A stretch of 57,636 bases of DNA from JBCBCP01 sp038530575 (GTDB lineage: Bacteria > Pseudomonadota > Alphaproteobacteria > Rhodobacterales > Rhodobacteraceae), in NCBI GenBank assembly GCA_038530575.1, contig JBCBCP010000017.1, positions 1-57,636 on the forward strand, read 5' to 3'. The stretch's first letter is position 1. Each line of letters starts with the position of its first letter. The position numbers were made by a program, and so were the translations under genes. Positions 40,655-47,669 of the stretch are shown piece by piece. The notes beneath the pieces are model-generated. The model searched no databases, was not told the DNA's origin, and worked only from the letters and a program-made list of their open reading frames with translations.

Positions 40655-41065
40655 ATGCCACTTGAAACTCTGTTCTCCATTGCAGGCCTCACCGCGATGA
40701 TCGGATGGCTCGCGCTTCTTGTCTCGCCCTACATGCCGGTCTGGTCGAACCGGATCGCCGGCTGGCTGATCCCGTCGGTCCTCGCCGCGGGTTACGTCAC
40801 GCTTGCGCTCAGCCATCCTCCCGCCCAAGGCGGATTTGATACCCTCGCGTCAGTAGCGGAGCTCTTTGCACAGCCTGCCGTCCTGCTGGCTGGTTGGGTT
40901 CACTTTCTGGCCTTCGATCTCGTTGTCGGTGCATGGATCTGCCGCTCAGCGCGGTCCGCGCATGTGCCGTTCTGGATGGTCTTGCCTTGCTTGCCGCTCA
41001 CCTTCCTCTTCGGCCCAGCCGGCTTCGCGCTGTACGCCGGTATCCGCGCGGCGCGGCGGACATGA
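40655..41065 (+). CDS. ABA4-like (DUF4281) membrane protein
   Basis: A 136-residue protein with four membrane helices. LLAGWVHFLAFDLVVGAWIC is the diagnostic segment of the ABA4 family (DUF4281), with conserved His and Asp, and LPCLPLTFLFGPAGFALYA closes it. The plant member ABA4 is needed for neoxanthin synthesis; bacterial members are uncharacterised, possibly carotenoid-linked. It is divergent from a MarR regulator. ATG 40655 is a reasonable start but its ribosome site is weak (GGCGCCGATGAG). Confidence 0.8.
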   Translation: MPLETLFSIAGLTAMIGWLALLVSPYMPVWSNRIAGWLIPSVLAAGYVTLALSHPPAQGGFDTLASVAELFAQPAVLLAGWVHFLAFDLVVGAWICRSARSAHVPFWMVLPCLPLTFLFGPAGFALYAGIRAARRT

Positions 41066-41125
41066 ACGGCCGCTGCACTTGCCCGCGGCTTGCAGGCATC
41101 GCGCAACGCGCCTAGAGCGGCGCTC

Positions 41126-41986
41126 ATGATACGCTCCGATAACGCGCGCGGCGCCCTGTTCATGATCGCCGCGATGGCCGCCTTCGCGGTTGAGGATGCC
41201 GCGATAAAGGCTGCGTCGACGCACTTGCCGCTTGGCCAGGTCTTGATTGCCTTTGGCGCTCTCGGAGCCCTCGCCTTTAACATCTACGCTCGGGCCAAAG
41301 ACCTTCCCTTGTACTCGGCACAAGCCCTGTCCCCTCTAATGGCCCTGCGCGGCGTCTTCGAAGTGGCCGGTAGGTTGTTCTACTGCCTTGCCATTGTTCT
41401 CATCCCGCTGTCGCATGCGACGGTGATCCTGCAAGCCACGCCGGTGGTGGTGGTTGCTGTCGCCGCACTGTTCCTCGGCGAGCAGGTCGGCCTGCGCAGA
41501 TGGGGCGCGGTCGCGCTCGGCTTTCTTGGGGTGCTTGTCACCGTCCAGCCGGGCGCGGAGGAGTTTACGGCCCTTTCACTTCTGGCGGTTGCGGGCATGC
41601 TGGGCTTTGCCGGGCGCGATCTGATCAGCCGGGCCGTCCCGGCCAGCATGCCGATTTCAGTTCTGGGCTTTTACGGGTTTGTCGCGATTACCGTCGCCGG
41701 ATTTATCCTGCTTGGCTGGACTGGTGATGCAATGGGACGCGTTACAGCGGCCAGTGCCCTGCCAATCCTCATCGCCGCCGCCGCTGGCGTTCTTGCCTAT
41801 GTCTGTCTGATGCACGCGATGCGCACTGGCGAAGTCTCCGCCGTGACACCTCTGCGCTACACCCGCCTGCTCTTCGGTGTGGCCCTCGGCGTACTGCTCT
41901 TTGGCGAAACACTGGAAGCCTCCACCCTGCTGGGCGGTGTCCTGATCCTGCTGTCGGGGCTAATCCTAACCCGGCGGCGCGCCTAG
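41126..41986 (+). CDS. DMT-superfamily (EamA) transporter
   Basis: A 286-residue protein with about ten helices in two halves: ARGALFMIAAMAAFAVEDAA and LIPLSHATVILQATPVVVVA in the first, SVLGFYGFVAITVAGFILLG and EVSAVTPLRYTRLLFGVALG in the second, with the conserved P-L-R-Y and E-T-L-E segments of EamA proteins. Substrate unknown. ATG 41126 follows a stop of the preceding gene by 61 bases. It ends 4 bases into convergent rpiA. Confidence 0.85.
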   Translation: MIRSDNARGALFMIAAMAAFAVEDAAIKAASTHLPLGQVLIAFGALGALAFNIYARAKDLPLYSAQALSPLMALRGVFEVAGRLFYCLAIVLIPLSHATVILQATPVVVVAVAALFLGEQVGLRRWGAVALGFLGVLVTVQPGAEEFTALSLLAVAGMLGFAGRDLISRAVPASMPISVLGFYGFVAITVAGFILLGWTGDAMGRVTAASALPILIAAAAGVLAYVCLMHAMRTGEVSAVTPLRYTRLLFGVALGVLLFGETLEASTLLGGVLILLSGLILTRRRA

Positions 41987-42771
41987 TCCGTCAGATCGGC
42001 GAAAAGGTTGTCCGTCTCGACAAAATCGAGCCGGTCCGTCTGCACCGTACCCTCGTTGATATCGCGCAGCTCGACCCGCCCATCGCCATAACCGATCACG
42101 ACCTGATCGCAGATATCGATGAACAGCCCGTTTTCGACAACGCCCGGCATCTGGTTCAGCACCATGGCAAGCTGGCGTGCATTGCCGATGCGGGCCAAGT
42201 GGAGATCGAGAATGTAGTTTCCCTCATCGGTGATGAATGGTCTATCGGCATTCATGCGCAGGCTTGCCTGTCGGCCTAGGACGTCCATCGAGATCAGAGT
42301 TTCCTCAACCAGCGCCTGCGTCGTTTGCCAGCCAAACGGGATAACCTCGACCGGCAACGGGTACGCGCCCAGCGTTTCCACCTCTTTGCCGACGTCGGCG
42401 ATCACAACCATCTGGTCGGAGGCCGTGCACACAATTTTTTCCTGCAAAAGCGCCCCGCCGCCGCCTTTGATCAGGTTCAGCGCGCCGTCGAACTCGTCCG
42501 CACCATCGATCGTCAGGTCCAGCCATTTCGCATCATCGAGGCTGATCACCTCGATGCCGACCTCCCGGGCCAACTGCGCCGTACGCGTGCTGGTCGGAAC
42601 GCCTTTGAAACGCAAGCCGTCCTCGCGCACCGCCTCGCCAAGGCACCGCACCAGCCACGCCGCAGTCGAGCCCGTCCCAAGCCCCACGCGCATGCCATCT
42701 TCGACAAGGTCCGCCGCGCGTTTGGCAGCAACAAACTTGGCCTTGTCGATCGGCGACAGCTCTCCGGCCAT
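41983..42771 (-). CDS. rpiA: Ribose-5-phosphate isomerase A
   Basis: A 262-residue protein with the RpiA motifs: VGLGTGSTAAWLVRCLGE, GVPTSTRTAQLAREVGI, LDLTIDGADEFDGALNLIKGGGGALLQEKI (with catalytic Asp and Glu/Lys), and EVIPFGWQTTQALVEETL. It interconverts ribose-5-phosphate and ribulose-5-phosphate in the pentose phosphate pathway. The ribosome site GGGGGAG precedes ATG 42771. Confidence 0.97.
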   Translation of the reverse strand: MAGELSPIDKAKFVAAKRAADLVEDGMRVGLGTGSTAAWLVRCLGEAVREDGLRFKGVPTSTRTAQLAREVGIEVISLDDAKWLDLTIDGADEFDGALNLIKGGGGALLQEKIVCTASDQMVVIADVGKEVETLGAYPLPVEVIPFGWQTTQALVEETLISMDVLGRQASLRMNADRPFITDEGNYILDLHLARIGNARQLAMVLNQMPGVVENGLFIDICDQVVIGYGDGRVELRDINEGTVQTDRLDFVETDNLFADLTD

Positions 42772-42798
42772 ACAGGCTCCCCCACTTTGCTTTATGCG

Positions 42799-42807
42799 AC
42801 TATAGCA
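42799..42807 (-). promoter_or_regulatory. Extended -10 promoter candidate for rpiA
   Basis: On the minus strand TGCTATAGT is an extended -10 (TGnTATAAT form) 28 bases before the rpiA ATG. No good -35 is seen, as expected for this class. The 243-base gap to 43015 otherwise shows no gene. Confidence 0.4.
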
Positions 42808-43014
42808 CCGATGCGCTGCGGCGCGAGCCCGCGCGCCCCGTCAAAGTCGATAAACCGTCTCTTTTTGTTTGCCTGCCTTGGCGCGGGGAGAGGCCCCGCT
42901 TGCGGTCTCGCTGCGTCAAAGCCGCGCGCAAAAGCTGGCTCCAAGGCGCGATGGCAGCAAGAGCATCTATCGCGGGCCGTGAGCCTGTCCAAGCGTCAAG
43001 ACGGCCGTACAGCT

Positions 43015-43611
43015 TTAGCAGTCGCAGGTTACCCGGTACGCGTTCACGACCTGGACCATTTCGGCCAGCGTCGCAACGCCGTCCAGATCAAGATCAAAGA
43101 CCCGCAGCTCACGTTTGAACTCGGAAATGCGCTGGCGGCTGCGCGGATGCTGCGCACGAATGGTCGCGAACAGCTCTGCGCTGCCGATGCTTCCGTCCGC
43201 ATTGGTGTCTGCCTGCGCGATCAGAAGACCGAGCGAGACGCCATGGCGTCCGCGCGCGGCGGCAATGACATGGGCCGCTGTCAGCTCGTCCTTGGACAAG
43301 GTGCCGTCGAAATTCAGGTCGAACTGCAACAGGTCCGCAAGCTCTTTCGCCCGCGTGCGCGCCAATCCCCACGCTTCGTAGCGGGCAATCGTCTCGTCAC
43401 TGACCTTGCCTTCGGGATCGACCTCGAACATTTCGCGGCCCAACCGTTCTGCTGCGTCTGGCCCGGACCGCTTGATGATGCGCGTGATGGACCGGGGCAG
43501 TTCCACATCTGCCGGGTTCAGCGCCGGTTTGTCTTGTGCGGCAACCGCGCTGGGCACAGCAACCGCGGCGGCGAGGCCAATTGCAAACAGGTTTGGGATC
43601 AATCGCATCAT
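43015..43611 (-). CDS. Secreted EF-hand calcium-binding protein
   Basis: A 198-residue protein with a signal peptide (LFAIGLAAAVAVPSAVAAQ). Three EF-hand loops are visible: D98-E109 (DLNFDGTLSKDE), D135-E146 (DTNADGSIGSAE) and D173-E184 (DLDLDGVATLAE), each with the invariant Glu at position 12. The mature protein is therefore likely periplasmic or extracellular and binds Ca2+; no other domain is recognised. A C-terminal TCDC adds a Cys pair. The start could be either of two adjacent ATGs (43611, 43608); GGAG favours the second. Confidence 0.85.
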   Translation of the reverse strand: MMRLIPNLFAIGLAAAVAVPSAVAAQDKPALNPADVELPRSITRIIKRSGPDAAERLGREMFEVDPEGKVSDETIARYEAWGLARTRAKELADLLQFDLNFDGTLSKDELTAAHVIAAARGRHGVSLGLLIAQADTNADGSIGSAELFATIRAQHPRSRQRISEFKRELRVFDLDLDGVATLAEMVQVVNAYRVTCDC

Positions 43612-43758
43612 CTACTCCATCATGAACGCCCCCAGACTAACCGGCGTTTTGGCCAAAAATGCGACGTGTTCGAGGCCATTGTGCCGCGCGACCGGATCGG
43701 ACGGCAAATAGTCGTTTTGAGGACGGACAGCGCAGTGGCGTGTTTCTACAGCACGACC

Positions 43759-44451
43759 ATGTATGTGCTGCACTACGCCCCTGATAATGCCTCGTTGATC
43801 GTGCGCCTCGCGCTCGAAACAGTCGGCGCGCCCTACCAAATCGCATTGGTGGACCGTGCCGCGGAGGCGCAGCGCAGCCCTGAGTACCGCGCCCTTAACC
43901 CACACGGGCTAATCCCGGTTCTGGAAACGCCGGAGGGACCGCTGTTTGAGACGGCCGCGATCCTGATCTGGCTGACCGACACGCACGGCGTGCTTGGCCC
44001 GCAGCATGGCGATCTGCACCGGGGTGCGTGGCTGAAATGGATGCTGCATGTTGCCAACACTCTGCACCCCGCCCTGAGGCAGACATTCTATGCCCACAAA
44101 TACATTGGCGATGACCCAAGCCTTCAGAACGCCTTGCGACGCGGGCTTCAGCCCCGCATCCGCGACAGCTTGCTGGCCCTCGACGCCGAAGCACAGCGCG
44201 GCACGGCGTTCTCGGACACGCCCGGCGCGCTTGATTTCTACGTGGCGGCGTGCCTGCGCTGGCGTGCCCTTTATCCCGCCGCAACCGATCGCAGCTGGTT
44301 CGATATGTCGGAGGTGCCTGCGCTGGCGGCCATCTGCGCGCGGGTCGAGGGGTTGCGCGCCTGCCGAACGCTCATAAATGCCGAGGGGTCGGGGATGAAC
44401 CCCTTCACCGCACCCATGCCCCCGCAACCGCCTGAAGGAAGTGCCCTCTGA
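43759..44451 (+). CDS. Glutathione S-transferase family protein
   Basis: A 230-residue protein with an N-terminal thioredoxin-fold domain (MYVLHYAPDNASLIVRLALE with Ser at the catalytic position, then NPHGLIPVLETPEGPLFETA with cis-Pro and the Glu-Thr glutathione motif) and a helical C-terminal half (LDFYVAACLRWRALYP). Such GSTs may conjugate or isomerise; activity unknown. It ends 1 base before the sdaA ATG, so the two genes are probably one operon. No clear ribosome site before the ATG. Confidence 0.85.
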   Translation: MYVLHYAPDNASLIVRLALETVGAPYQIALVDRAAEAQRSPEYRALNPHGLIPVLETPEGPLFETAAILIWLTDTHGVLGPQHGDLHRGAWLKWMLHVANTLHPALRQTFYAHKYIGDDPSLQNALRRGLQPRIRDSLLALDAEAQRGTAFSDTPGALDFYVAACLRWRALYPAATDRSWFDMSEVPALAAICARVEGLRACRTLINAEGSGMNPFTAPMPPQPPEGSAL

Positions 44452-44452
44452 C

Positions 44453-45826
44453 ATGTTTCTGAGCGTTTTTGAGATGTTCAAAGTGGGCATCGGCCCCTCC
44501 TCTTCCCATACGATGGGCCCAATGGTAGCCGCGGCGCGTTTTCTCGAGATGATGCGCGCCTCGCCCTTTACCTTTGCCGGGCTGCGCGCCTCCCTGCACG
44601 GCTCGCTGGCATTTACCGGGGTGGGGCATGCCACGGACCGGGCCACGATCCTCGGCCTTGCCGGGTTCACGCCTGAAAACTTCGACGCGGCCAAGGCCGA
44701 CGCAACGCTCGCCGCCCTCGAGCAGACGCACAGCCTGCAGCCCGAGGGGCTTGGCACGCTACACTTCGACCGCAAATCAGACATGATTTTTGATTATGAT
44801 ACCGCTTTGCCCGGCCATGCGAATGGAATGATCCTGATGGCGACAGACGCGCAGGGCGATGTTACCTTGCGGCAGGTCTTCTATTCTATCGGCGGCGGTT
44901 TCGTCATGACCGAAGAAGAGCTCGTCGCAGGCAAGGACACGGATGACGGCCCGCCCGTGCCCTACCCTTTCAAGTCAGCTGCCGAGATGCTGGAGATGGC
45001 GAATACATCCGGCAAGTCCATCGCGGCCATGAAGCGTGCCAATGAGTTGTCGCGCCGCCCGGTGGCAGATCTGGAAGCCGGAACCAAGCGGCTTTGGCAG
45101 GTGATGAACGACTGCATCAACCGCGGCCTGACCGCAGAAGGCATTCTGCCCGGCGGCCTGTCCGTGCGGCGCCGGGCCAAGGGCATTTACGACAAGCTGA
45201 TGGCAGAGCGGGGCATGAACCTGACCGCACCGCATACGATCAACGACTGGATGAGCGTCTATGCGATGGCGGTAAACGAAGAGAACGCCGCCGGCGGTCA
45301 GGTCGTTACCGCCCCGACAAATGGCGCGGCAGGGGTGCTGCCTGCCACGCTGCGCTACTACCTCGACCATGTGCCGGGCGCATCAGAGGCCCACGTGGAG
45401 GATTTTCTGCTGACCGCTGCGGCCATCGGCGGGCTCGTGAAGTTCAATGCCTCGATCTCCGGCGCCGAGGCGGGGTGTCAGGCCGAGGTCGGCTCTGCCG
45501 CCGCGATGTCCGCCGCGGGGCTGTGCGCGGTGATGGGCGGCACGCCCGAACAGATCGAAAACGCTGCCGAAATTGCGCTCGAACATCACCTCGGCATGAC
45601 CTGCGATCCGGTCAAGGGTCTGGTTCAGGTGCCCTGCATCGAACGCAACGGCCTTGGCGCGATCAAAGCTGTGTCGGCCGCCTCGTTGGCCCTGCGCGGC
45701 GATGGCACGCATCTTGTTCCCCTGGATGCCTGTATCGAAACCATGCGTCAAACCGGCGAGGACATGTCCGAAAAGTACAAGGAAACCTCGCTGGGCGGGC
45801 TGGCGGTGAATATCCCTAACTGCTGA
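44453..45826 (+). CDS. sdaA: L-serine ammonia-lyase (single-chain, iron-sulfur type)
   Basis: A 457-residue protein with both domains of the one-chain L-serine dehydratase: the N-terminal beta-domain (MFLSVFEMFKVGIGPSSSHT, MGPMVAAARFLEMM) and C-terminal alpha-domain (GGQVVTAPTNGAAGVLPATL, SISGAEAGCQAEVGSAAAMS, MTCDPVKGLVQVPCIERNG). Three conserved cysteines ligate the 4Fe-4S cluster. It deaminates serine to pyruvate and ammonia. I use ATG 44453, which gives the family N-terminus MFLSVFEMF; a GTG 12 bases earlier is also possible. GGAAG precedes it. It sits 1 base after the GST stop. Confidence 0.95.
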   Translation: MFLSVFEMFKVGIGPSSSHTMGPMVAAARFLEMMRASPFTFAGLRASLHGSLAFTGVGHATDRATILGLAGFTPENFDAAKADATLAALEQTHSLQPEGLGTLHFDRKSDMIFDYDTALPGHANGMILMATDAQGDVTLRQVFYSIGGGFVMTEEELVAGKDTDDGPPVPYPFKSAAEMLEMANTSGKSIAAMKRANELSRRPVADLEAGTKRLWQVMNDCINRGLTAEGILPGGLSVRRRAKGIYDKLMAERGMNLTAPHTINDWMSVYAMAVNEENAAGGQVVTAPTNGAAGVLPATLRYYLDHVPGASEAHVEDFLLTAAAIGGLVKFNASISGAEAGCQAEVGSAAAMSAAGLCAVMGGTPEQIENAAEIALEHHLGMTCDPVKGLVQVPCIERNGLGAIKAVSAASLALRGDGTHLVPLDACIETMRQTGEDMSEKYKETSLGGLAVNIPNC

Positions 45827-45971
45827 GGACGAGCGCCCGAAAGCGTCCTTTGCAGTCCGCGCATATGGCGCAACGTTCGGGCGTGCCGCAACATTGCGCA
45901 AGTTCGCGAAATACAGCGACGCCACTCTTCCTATGGTTGCATTTGAGACCGTTCACATTTACGGTCGAGCC

Positions 45972-46883
45972 ATGGCACAGGACCGTCCCCTTCTGGGCAT
46001 CATGTTGATGCTCGGCTTCTGCATCGTTGCGCCAATGGGGGACGCCGTTGCCAAGATTTTGGGGGAACGCGTCCCGCTCGGGCAACTGCTTCTGATCCGC
46101 TTTGCAGTGCAAGCTGTCCTGCTGATCCCGCTCGTTGCAGTGACAGGTCGCGCCTGGAAGATGCGTGGCCGGGTGCTGTGGCTGACCGTTTTGCGCACAG
46201 TTCTGCATATCCTTGGTATTGGCATGATGTTTTCCGCGCTGCGCTATCTGCCCCTTGCAGATGCGGTTGCCATCGCGTTTGTCATGCCATTCATCATGCT
46301 GCTGCTGGGCCACTATGTGCTGGGTGAAGAGGTCGGCGCCCGCCGCATGATCGCCTGCGCCGTGGGCTTTGCCGGCACGCTGATGGTCGTGCAACCCAGC
46401 TTTGTCGAAGTTGGATGGCCCGCGCTTTTGCCGCTGGGGGTTGCCGTCAACTTCTCTGTCTTCATGCTGATCACCCGGCAGATCGCCAAGGACACCGACC
46501 CGATCGGCCTTCAAGCGGTGTCGGGGGTGATGGCGGTGGTGATCATGGGGCCACTTCTCGCGCTGGGGCTCAACGCGCCGGGACTTGAGGTGATCATGCC
46601 GACCGCCTCTGATTGGGGCTTCCTGACGGCCATTGGTGTGCTGGGCACCTTGGCGCACCTTCTAATGACATGGTCCCTACGGTATGCGCCGTCGGCGACC
46701 CTCGCCCCGATGCAGTATCTGGAAATCCCGATCGCGACGATCATCGGCTTTCTTGTCTTTTCTGATTTTCCCAACGGCCTCGCGGCTGCGGGCATTGTCG
46801 TCACGATCGCCGCCGGTCTTTATATTGTGCTCAGGGAGCGGGCGGTGGCCCGTGCCGCGGCGCGGACCCCAGCGCCGGCATAA
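45972..46883 (+). CDS. DMT-superfamily (EamA) transporter
   Basis: A 303-residue ten-helix protein. Half one contains LGIMLMLGFCIVAPMGDAVA and LPLADAVAIAFVMPFIMLLL, half two WSLRYAPSATLAPMQYLEIP and LVFSDFPNGLAAAGIVVTIA, the layout of S-adenosylmethionine-uptake-like or general EamA carriers. Substrate unknown. ATG 45972 (MAQDRPLLG) is chosen; upstream ATG/TTG codons at 45894-45935 have no ribosome site. Its last 53 bases overlap convergent thiamine pyrophosphokinase. Confidence 0.83.
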   Translation: MAQDRPLLGIMLMLGFCIVAPMGDAVAKILGERVPLGQLLLIRFAVQAVLLIPLVAVTGRAWKMRGRVLWLTVLRTVLHILGIGMMFSALRYLPLADAVAIAFVMPFIMLLLGHYVLGEEVGARRMIACAVGFAGTLMVVQPSFVEVGWPALLPLGVAVNFSVFMLITRQIAKDTDPIGLQAVSGVMAVVIMGPLLALGLNAPGLEVIMPTASDWGFLTAIGVLGTLAHLLMTWSLRYAPSATLAPMQYLEIPIATIIGFLVFSDFPNGLAAAGIVVTIAAGLYIVLRERAVARAAARTPAPA

Positions 46884-47520
46884 ACGCCGCCCAGCGCGCC
46901 CGCGGGATGATCCCGATCAGGCCCGGCCCGTCCGTTTCTAGTTGCACGGGCCCAAGTGCCCGGTTCGAGGTGCCAATCCGCCCCCCCGGCTCTAGCCGGA
47001 GCCCGTCTATCGCCCATTCCAGCCCCTCTGACCGCCCCGTCACGGCACACAGAGGAAAAAGCGACACGACATCACCGGATCGAACCGGCAGGCTCAACGC
47101 AGGCGGGCAGTGAAAGACGACTTCTTCGGCGCCCATAAGCGCGCAAGGCGGCCCCGGTTCCGCCATCAGCGCATGCAGAGCGGCAAGCGTGTGATCGACC
47201 CGCGCGCCCATGAACCCAACACCGATCACCCAAGGCGCCGCCACGCGCGCCAGCGCTTTTTCGAAATCCGTGCTTTCCTGTTCGGCCACTTGTACCTGCA
47301 CGGCGTCCGGAACCTGCGCGAGATCCTCGGCATGCACCGAGTCGAAATCTCCGATGACGGCAGCAGGCACAGCGCCTGCCTGCAGCACCGTCGCCAGCCC
47401 GCCATCAACCGCGACACAGAGCGGCGCGTGGCGCAGCGCCTCCGCCACGTCGCCCGCGCCCGCCGCGCCGCCGCCCACCAGCGTCACCGGTGCCTGTTCC
47501 GAGACAATGACCTTATCCAC
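46831..47520 (-). CDS. thiN: Thiamine pyrophosphokinase
   Basis: A 229-residue protein matching thiamine diphosphokinase: VTLVGGGAAGAGDVAEAL, CVAVDGGLATVLQAG, PAAVIGDFDSVHAEDL (Mg/ATP site), EQESTDFEKALARV and GFMGARVDHTLAALHAL; a C-terminal beta domain has GLEWAIDGLRLEPGGRIGTS. It converts thiamine and ATP to thiamine diphosphate. The start codon is GTG 47520. It overlaps the DMT gene end-to-end (53 bases), an unusually long convergent overlap. It supplies the cofactor used by the ThDP enzyme at 14237, though unlinked. Confidence 0.9.
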   Translation of the reverse strand: MDKVIVSEQAPVTLVGGGAAGAGDVAEALRHAPLCVAVDGGLATVLQAGAVPAAVIGDFDSVHAEDLAQVPDAVQVQVAEQESTDFEKALARVAAPWVIGVGFMGARVDHTLAALHALMAEPGPPCALMGAEEVVFHCPPALSLPVRSGDVVSLFPLCAVTGRSEGLEWAIDGLRLEPGGRIGTSNRALGPVQLETDGPGLIGIIPRARWAAFMPALGSAPRHGPPPAP

Positions 47521-47669
47521 GAGATGTTAATGCAATTTTCGGAAACAGATCACAATGTCGCCCACAAATGATACCGTCGTCGGCACAGATTCGGGCCGTA
47601 AATGCCGCCGCAATCTTGGTAAACGTATTGTTGCAGACCGCAGAGGACGAGCATCCAAAGGATACGCCG

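Noticed and set aside
42325..44451. One plus-strand frame of about 708 codons running across rpiA, the gap, the EF-hand gene and the GST
   Set aside because: Only its last 230 codons (from ATG 43759) encode a recognisable protein; the rest is antisense to rpiA and the EF-hand gene.
46955..46975. A TTCGA stretch that resembles a tRNA T-loop
   Set aside because: It lies inside thiamine pyrophosphokinase, with no cloverleaf around it. I found no tRNA or rRNA in the window.
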